DNA of 64,000 bases. Source: Microcaldota archaeon (GTDB taxonomy: Archaea > Micrarchaeota > Micrarchaeia > Micrarchaeales > CABMGC01). Shown here one piece after another: positions 59,395 to 64,000 of the stretch (position 1 is the stretch's first letter; every line of letters begins with the position of its first letter). Below the pieces are notes generated by a model that was not told where the DNA came from, did not search any database, and was given only the letters and a program-made list of their open reading frames with translations. The stretch lies in contig JAKASU010000002.1 of NCBI GenBank assembly GCA_021818925.1, forward strand, positions 25,347-89,346, read 5' to 3'. Both the position numbers and the translations under genes were made by a program.

Positions 59395-59973
59395 TTACGG
59401 CAGGTCAGCATACATCTTGTCGTTGAACTCGTAGCCTGTTGAGTCTGAGCCCATGTATATCCCCATCTTCGCCAGCAGCTCGTTCTTGTCCTTGAGCTCG
59501 CTTATGCCTCTACTTCTCTCAAGCACAAGCACCTTCCCATGGAACTCGCAATAAACAGCGTAGGACTTTTCCTCGTTCTTCATCGCCGCGATCACCTTTG
59601 AGGACATGTTCCCCAATCCTATTAGCATGCTGCAGAGCAGCACCATCTGGTCGAAGACGTCACCCGCTCCGATGCTCAGCACCTGGTTCGGCCTCAGCCA
59701 GAACTGAATCGGCGCGGAAACCTGCACTATGGAGTCGTTTATGAATGAAAGCGCCTTCGCCGCCGCTTCCTTGAAGTTCTCGTCTGAGCTGTACGACGGG
59801 AATGTGCTCTTTATTCTGTTCACAGCAGCGACGACAGCATCGTCCGAGGGCGTTACAAGCTTGGGCAGCTCCGCGATGTAGAGCTTCTCCCCCTCTTCTA
59901 TCTTCTCTCTGTAGCGCATCAGCATTTCTAGGTAGAGGGAATTGTACTTCTTTGTGAGCTCATCGTCGCTCAT
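59395..59973 (-). CDS. Transglutaminase-like fold protein lacking catalytic residues
   Basis: 192 residues. The stretch PNQVLSIGAGDVFDQMVLLC, then SMLIGLGNMSSKVIAAM and YAVYCEFHGKVLVLERSRG, follows the archaeal transglutaminase-like core, but where the family has Cys, His and Asp (GDC, HAWVEV, LDPT) it has Val, Tyr and Glu. So it is likely a non-enzymatic relative. N-terminal helical region of ~60 residues. Function unknown. Convergent with the gene at 58533, one base apart. Confidence 0.5.
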   Translation of the reverse strand: MSDDELTKKYNSLYLEMLMRYREKIEEGEKLYIAELPKLVTPSDDAVVAAVNRIKSTFPSYSSDENFKEAAAKALSFINDSIVQVSAPIQFWLRPNQVLSIGAGDVFDQMVLLCSMLIGLGNMSSKVIAAMKNEEKSYAVYCEFHGKVLVLERSRGISELKDKNELLAKMGIYMGSDSTGYEFNDKMYADLP

Positions 59974-60035
59974 CCGCAGCCCCTATTTTATTCGCACACA
60001 TACGCTCTTACTCTTTCCGTACGACGTCACGTCGT

Positions 60036-60467
60036 TCAATTCAACACTATGACCGTCTTCGTTTTCACGACGCCCTCCTTCGCATCGATGTGGTTGAGGA
60101 GCGTCTCCTTCAGATGCGCGGAATCCTTTGCTATGACCTTGAGAAGTATGTCCTCGTCTCCCGTGATGACGTAGCCCTCCCTCACATACGCGGTGGAGAG
60201 CAGTTCCTTGAGCAGCCTCTCCTGGCTTTTGCCAAGTTTCTTGAGCAGGTTGACATCGGTGTTAACAAATATGAATGCCGTAAGCGGGAACCCTGCCTTC
60301 TTCCAGTCGATCTCGCCCTTGTAGTGCCTTATCACCCCGTCCTTCTCCAGTCGCTTCATGCGGAAGTGCACTGTAGACAGGGGTGCGTTCGTCTTCTTTG
60401 CAAGTGCCGTGTACTTGATCGTGCCAGAGTCAACAGTCTGTATCAGTTCCTCATCTATTTCGTCCAT
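60036..60467 (-). CDS. Lrp/AsnC family transcriptional regulator
   Basis: 143 residues. N-terminal HTH (IKYTALAKKTNAPLSTVHFR, MKRLEKDGVIRHYKGEIDW) and the RAM/AsnC ligand domain (PLTAFIFVNTDVNLLKKLGK, YVREGYVITGDEDILLKVIA). Ligand probably an amino acid. It is divergent from the asparagine synthetase gene; an inverted repeat directly at its ATG suggests self-repression. Leaderless: the TATA region ~60493 lies 26 nt from the ATG at 60467. Confidence 0.9.
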   Translation of the reverse strand: MDEIDEELIQTVDSGTIKYTALAKKTNAPLSTVHFRMKRLEKDGVIRHYKGEIDWKKAGFPLTAFIFVNTDVNLLKKLGKSQERLLKELLSTAYVREGYVITGDEDILLKVIAKDSAHLKETLLNHIDAKEGVVKTKTVIVLN

Positions 60468-60468
60468 T

Positions 60469-60522
60469 ATTGTATTTTATACAATTTATTTAATAAATGT
60501 TGCTAATATTATTGTATAATAT
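60469..60522. promoter_or_regulatory. Two 6-5-6 inverted repeats between divergent Lrp and asparagine synthetase genes
   Basis: ATTGTA-TTTTA-TACAAT (60469-60485) sits just before the Lrp ATG, between its TATA region and start. ATATTA-TTGTA-TAATAT (60506-60522) lies 20 nt upstream of the asparagine synthetase TATA box (TTATATA, 60544-60550). Same spacing, similar AT-rich arms: likely sites for the Lrp protein, one repressing its own gene, the other placed to act on the synthetase promoter. Confidence 0.6.
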
Positions 60523-60578
60523 GCTCATTTTATGTATAAATTCTTATATAGTGCCGCCTGCCATACTTCTCTGATCGC

Positions 60579-61490
60579 ATGCCGGAAGGGGATTTAAAGG
60601 ACCTCAAGACGAAGCTGGAGATAGGGAGCGCGGTTCTCAGGATAAGCACCGACTTCTTCCATGACCAGGGTTTCGTGCAGTTGCTGCCGGTGATGCTTGG
60701 CAGGAGCACCGACCCGCTGGGTCCGGATCCGGGATCAATGATTGTGAAGACGCCAGAGGTCGAGTACAACGGCACGCTTCTCTACACGATGAACTCGATG
60801 ATACTCCACAAACAGGTTGCTGTCAAGAAACTGGGCAGGATATTCATACTCTCGCCGAACATAAGGCTGGAGAAACCGGAGAGGAAGGCCACAGGCAAGC
60901 ACCTCTTCGAGTTCACGCAGCTTGACTTTGAGATATCCGATGCCAAGAAGGAGGACGTGATTGCTCTTATGGAGAAGTACTTTGCGACTCTGAGCAATGA
61001 GCTTCAAAAGTACAAGGAACTTTTTGCGAAGATAGATTTAGAGCCTTTTATGTTCAGGCCTCCGTTCGCAAGGTATACGACGCACGAACTGGAGCGGAAG
61101 TACGGGAAGGAGTGGGAGCTTGCTGCGTCGAAGGACCACTCGCAGCCGTTCTGGGCGCTGTGCCACAAACGCGAGTTCTACGACAAAGAGGATGAGAGCG
61201 AGCCAGGTCATTATCTCAACTACGACCTCATATATCCGCTTGGATTCGGGGAGGCGCTGTCCGGAGCGGAGAGGGAGCACGCTTATGGCAGGATAACAGG
61301 AAGGATGGGGAAGGATAAGCTGGAGATGAAAGTCTATCAGGCCTATCTGGATGAGGCGAAGGCGGGTTTTGTGCCCTCCGCGGGCGCCGGCTTCGGGATG
61401 GAAAGGCTTGTGAGGTTTCTGACTAGGTCATCGCATGTTGGCGATGTGCAGATGTTCAGGCGCGTTCCGGGAGAAGAGATAAGAGTCTGA
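60579..61490 (+). CDS. Archaeal asparagine synthetase (AS-AR, AsnRS/AspRS-derived)
   Basis: 303 residues: a class II aminoacyl-tRNA synthetase core without the N-terminal anticodon-binding domain. Motif 2 (LSPNIRLEKPERKATGKHLF, EFTQLDFEIS) and motif 3 (AGAGFGMERLVRFLTR) are present. Such archaeal proteins make asparagine from aspartate, ATP and ammonia. Asparaginyl-tRNA synthetase follows 55 nt downstream on the same strand. Leader of ~6 nt predicted from the TATA box. Confidence 0.88.
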   Translation: MPEGDLKDLKTKLEIGSAVLRISTDFFHDQGFVQLLPVMLGRSTDPLGPDPGSMIVKTPEVEYNGTLLYTMNSMILHKQVAVKKLGRIFILSPNIRLEKPERKATGKHLFEFTQLDFEISDAKKEDVIALMEKYFATLSNELQKYKELFAKIDLEPFMFRPPFARYTTHELERKYGKEWELAASKDHSQPFWALCHKREFYDKEDESEPGHYLNYDLIYPLGFGEALSGAEREHAYGRITGRMGKDKLEMKVYQAYLDEAKAGFVPSAGAGFGMERLVRFLTRSSHVGDVQMFRRVPGEEIRV

Positions 61491-61545
61491 CCCGTGACGC
61501 ACACAATTAATTAAAGCTTGAGCAGAGAAAGGGGATAGATTCTGC

Positions 61546-62844
61546 ATGCACGTCCTAGAAGCGGTCAAAGAAACGGGCAAGAACGTGAGCCTCACCGGCT
61601 GGGTGCACAGGAAGAGGGAGAGCGGGGGCATACTCTTCATAGTGCTGCGCGACACGACTGGCACAGTGCAGACGGCTGTCAAGAAGGACCAGGTGGATGC
61701 TAAATCGTGGAAGGCCGCACAGGAGAGCAGCATCGAGTCCAGCATAAAAGTAACGGGCAAGGTCAGGAAAGAGGACAGGGCACCGGGGGGCTGCGAACTC
61801 GAGGTCACGAAATTCGAAAGCGTACATGTTGCTGAGCCATTTCCGATAACAGAATACCAGAGCGCCGAGCTGCTTCTCGACAAGCGCCATCTGTGGCTGA
61901 GGAGCAGGAGGATGACGAACATAATGAAGGCGCGCTCCCACATCTTCGCGTACACGAGAGAGTTCCTCGATAAGGACGGCTTCTTCGAGATCACACCGCC
62001 AACGATAACAATGTCCGGGGGCGAGACAGGCGCACAGATGTTCGAGGTCGAGTTCTTCGGAGAAAAGGCCTACCTCACTGAGTCATCGCAGCTCTATGCA
62101 GAGGCCATGATATACTCGCTGGAGAAGGTCTACTCACTTGTCCCCGCATACAGGGCGGAGAAGTCAAGGACAACGAAGCACATAGCTGAACTCTGGATGC
62201 TGGAGCCTGAGATGGCGTTCTACACACAGGAGCAGAGCATGAAGCTGCAGGAGAACATGATAAGCCACATCGCGGCGAGCCTGGCGAAGCACGACGACGC
62301 CCTGCTCGCCGAGCTCGGCGTTGACAGGAAGGCGCTCATGGAGATAAAGCCCCCGTTCAAGAGGCTCTCCTACGAGAAGGCGCTTGAGAAGCTCAACGAG
62401 AAGGGCACGGAGCTGAAGTGGGGCGACGACTTCGGGGTGCCCGAGGAGAAGATGCTCACAGAGGGCGAGAAGAAACCGATATTCATATACGGCTGGCCGA
62501 GGGAAGCGAAGGCGTTCACCGCGATGGTGGACCCGAAGGATCCAAGGACGGTGCTCTCCTCGGACCTGCAGGCTCCGAACGGGCACGGTGAGATAATAGG
62601 TAGCACGGAGAGGGAATGGCGCGTTGACAAGATAATCGAGAGGATGCACGAGATTGAGAAGCTTAAGCACGTGAAGTTCAACATGAAGAACTACGAGTGG
62701 TATCTCGACCTCAGCAGGTACGGCTCCGTGCCGCACTCGGGGTTCGGCATGGGGATGGAGCGCCTGATAAAGTGGCTGCTCAACCTCGACCATATACGCG
62801 ACGCCATCCCGTTCCCTCGAATGAGCAACAGGCTTTATCCTTGA
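61546..62844 (+). CDS. asnS: Asparaginyl-tRNA synthetase
   Basis: 432 residues: N-terminal OB anticodon-binding domain (VSLTGWVHRKRESGGILFIV) and class II core with motif 2 PAYRAEKSRTTKHIAELWML and motif 3 HSGFGMGMERLIKWLLNL. The RxTKH-AELxMLEPE reading and the absence of AspRS-specific residues favour AsnRS. With the upstream asparagine synthetase this organism can charge tRNA-Asn directly, without GatCAB. Confidence 0.92.
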   Translation: MHVLEAVKETGKNVSLTGWVHRKRESGGILFIVLRDTTGTVQTAVKKDQVDAKSWKAAQESSIESSIKVTGKVRKEDRAPGGCELEVTKFESVHVAEPFPITEYQSAELLLDKRHLWLRSRRMTNIMKARSHIFAYTREFLDKDGFFEITPPTITMSGGETGAQMFEVEFFGEKAYLTESSQLYAEAMIYSLEKVYSLVPAYRAEKSRTTKHIAELWMLEPEMAFYTQEQSMKLQENMISHIAASLAKHDDALLAELGVDRKALMEIKPPFKRLSYEKALEKLNEKGTELKWGDDFGVPEEKMLTEGEKKPIFIYGWPREAKAFTAMVDPKDPRTVLSSDLQAPNGHGEIIGSTEREWRVDKIIERMHEIEKLKHVKFNMKNYEWYLDLSRYGSVPHSGFGMGMERLIKWLLNLDHIRDAIPFPRMSNRLYP

Positions 62845-62845
62845 C

Positions 62846-63589
62846 ATGTCACGTCTTGGCGACATTTTTAGAGTGAGGCACGAGGAGGTGTTCTCCAGGG
62901 GAGTGAAACTCCAGGTTGTGGAGAACAAGAAGATGCTAATGCTGAAGATCGACGGCGCCACGAACTCGATAATAAGGAAGGATTCTGTTTATACGGGCGG
63001 CTATTGGGACTACTTCCTTCCACTCACCTGCATTCGCGCCAGGCCCCGGATTCTCCTCATAGGGGCTGGTCTCGGCACCACACCTTACCAGGTCCGCGCC
63101 CTGCTGGGCAAGAAAGCTGATATGGAGATCGTTGACAACGACGCTAACGTGGTGAAGCTTGCAAGGAAGTATGCGCTTGGGAAGGCGGGGTATGTGATTC
63201 ACGTACAGGACGGATGCTCGTTTGTTGCGCACGCAAAGAAGAGGTACGACCTGATCATCCTCGACGCCTACTGGAAGGGGGCAAGGATACCAAAAGAGTT
63301 TCTGACAGAGGCGTTCATGAGCGATGCGGCGAACGCAACGAAATCTGACGGGATTCTAGCAATAAACTATGCGATGGGCCCCGCTGCCATGCTTGGATTC
63401 GGGAGGTTCAGGAGAACGCTCGAGAGATTCCGCAATGTGTATTCCGTGAATACAGACTCCTACGGCAGCATGCGTATCATAATCTGCTCGAAAACGCTCG
63501 ATAAGAAGACGCTGCTTGCCAGGATCTCCGAGAGGTTCGTGGGCAAGCCTTCGCTGATGAAAAGCTATAGGGATATGCGTGAGATATAG
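62846..63589 (+). CDS. Spermidine synthase-like methyltransferase-fold protein
   Basis: 247 residues of the Rossmann SAM-binding type: RILLIGAGLGTTPYQVRALL (motif I), ADMEIVDNDANVVKLARKYA (acidic after beta-2), and YDLIILDAYWKGARIPKEFL (the D-x-Y of spermidine-synthase-like enzymes). The usual polyamine-site residues are not clear, so substrate is unassigned. It begins one base after the AsnRS stop, in the same operon. Confidence 0.7.
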   Translation: MSRLGDIFRVRHEEVFSRGVKLQVVENKKMLMLKIDGATNSIIRKDSVYTGGYWDYFLPLTCIRARPRILLIGAGLGTTPYQVRALLGKKADMEIVDNDANVVKLARKYALGKAGYVIHVQDGCSFVAHAKKRYDLIILDAYWKGARIPKEFLTEAFMSDAANATKSDGILAINYAMGPAAMLGFGRFRRTLERFRNVYSVNTDSYGSMRIIICSKTLDKKTLLARISERFVGKPSLMKSYRDMREI

Positions 63590-63595
63590 GAAGGA

Positions 63596-63796
63596 TCAGA
63601 AAGGAGTGCTTGACGTTGAAATATGGGCAGCGTGAACCGCCTCCGATTCCGAGCCCCTTATGAGGGCAAGGAGGTTGCGCGATTCTTTTTCTGGAAGTGC
63701 CTTGGCTGCCTCTTCGACAAACGGCCTTTCCTGGTCGCTCGTCCTCTGAGCCAAGTCATTCAGCTGCTGCTTGTTCAGATGTTTCGTTTGTGACAT
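63596..63796 (-). CDS. Small hypothetical protein
   Basis: 66 residues, helical and charged (TKHLNKQQLNDLAQRTSDQE; FVEEAAKALPEKESRNLLAL). The frame is open upstream to the window edge, but ATG 63796 has GGTGATAGA directly before it, the clearest ribosome-binding site in the area. No family recognised. Convergent with the methyltransferase gene. Confidence 0.5.
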   Translation of the reverse strand: MSQTKHLNKQQLNDLAQRTSDQERPFVEEAAKALPEKESRNLLALIRGSESEAVHAAHISTSSTPF

Positions 63797-64000
63797 TCTA
63801 TCACCGTGACTGCTGATGCGTCGTTTGCTTGCCGCGTCGCTGTGTTCCATTCCACAATCCTGCTTTAAAAACATTGTGTGCGGGTTCGTTTCTTTCGAAA
63901 GAAAAAGATAGAGAAGTAAGCTTGCAAATTGGGCTTTAGTAATGGTGCGCTCGCAGATCGCTTGCGCTTTCTGCTTACACGCCCATCCTATCAAAGTTCT

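Overview
The window is a stretch of an archaeal chromosome, most likely a DPANN archaeon of the Micrarchaeota type. The archaeal part is firm: eukaryote-like ribosomal proteins (eS4, eL19, eL32), RNase P Rpp29, an aCPSF1 ribonuclease, a proteasome beta subunit, FEN1, Rad50, aEF1B, MBF1, two FtsZ paralogues, TATA boxes about 26 nt upstream of predicted transcript starts, and many leaderless or GTG/TTG starts. The Micrarchaeota placement is an inference from the class III (type IV pilin-like) signal peptides joined to LamG-like exodomains and from the many Asn/Thr/Ser-rich surface proteins. Gene density is very high and most neighbours overlap or abut.

Layout. 0-7.2 kb: the end of an APRT-like gene, a lone 5S rRNA gene, then a minus-strand ribosomal operon (Rpp29-uS17-uL14-uL24-eS4-uL5-uS14-uS8-uL6-eL32-eL19-uL18-uS5) cut off from its usual neighbours at both ends. 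7.3-10 kb: three tandem pilin-like LamG proteins. 10-25 kb: mixed metabolic and regulatory genes (DUF373, AlkA-type glycosylase, a membrane-anchored winged-helix protein with a DUF4382 exodomain, LUD protein, PurD-like ATP-grasp, cobalamin adenosyltransferase, ScpA/ScpB, aldehyde dehydrogenase) with tRNA-Val and tRNA-Thr. 25.2-27.5 kb: a surface protein with two identical 430-bp internal repeats. 28-32 kb: tRNA-Leu with an enlarged D-loop, a PAC2 protein, and a vapBC-type toxin-antitoxin pair between tRNA-Arg and a 53-bp copy of that tRNA's 3' part. 32-44.7 kb: information-processing genes (zinc ribbon, aEF1B, Rad50, FtsZ2, PolX, GDH, eS26-like, aCPSF1, proteasome beta). 45-51 kb: surface-glycan genes (GT-C-like protein, two flippases, GT2). 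51-64 kb: H+-pyrophosphatase, short NFACT, SecE, FtsZ1, S2P protease, MBF1, FEN1, Lrp/AsnC regulator, archaeal asparagine synthetase, AsnRS and a methyltransferase.

How it works together. Translation and its quality control dominate (ribosomal proteins, 5S, four tRNAs, aEF1B, AsnRS, NFACT), with genome maintenance (Rad50, FEN1, PolX, AlkA, ScpAB), cell division (two FtsZ) and envelope building (pilin-like proteins, flippases, glycosyltransferases). A divergent Lrp/AsnC gene next to asparagine synthetase and AsnRS suggests an asparagine-supply module. Several tRNA genes share short divergent promoter regions with protein genes, with interleaved TATA boxes. The strongest unusual features are the toxin-antitoxin cassette nested in tRNA-Arg, the fresh in-frame duplication in the surface protein, the DUF4382 transmembrane regulator and the odd tRNA-Leu.
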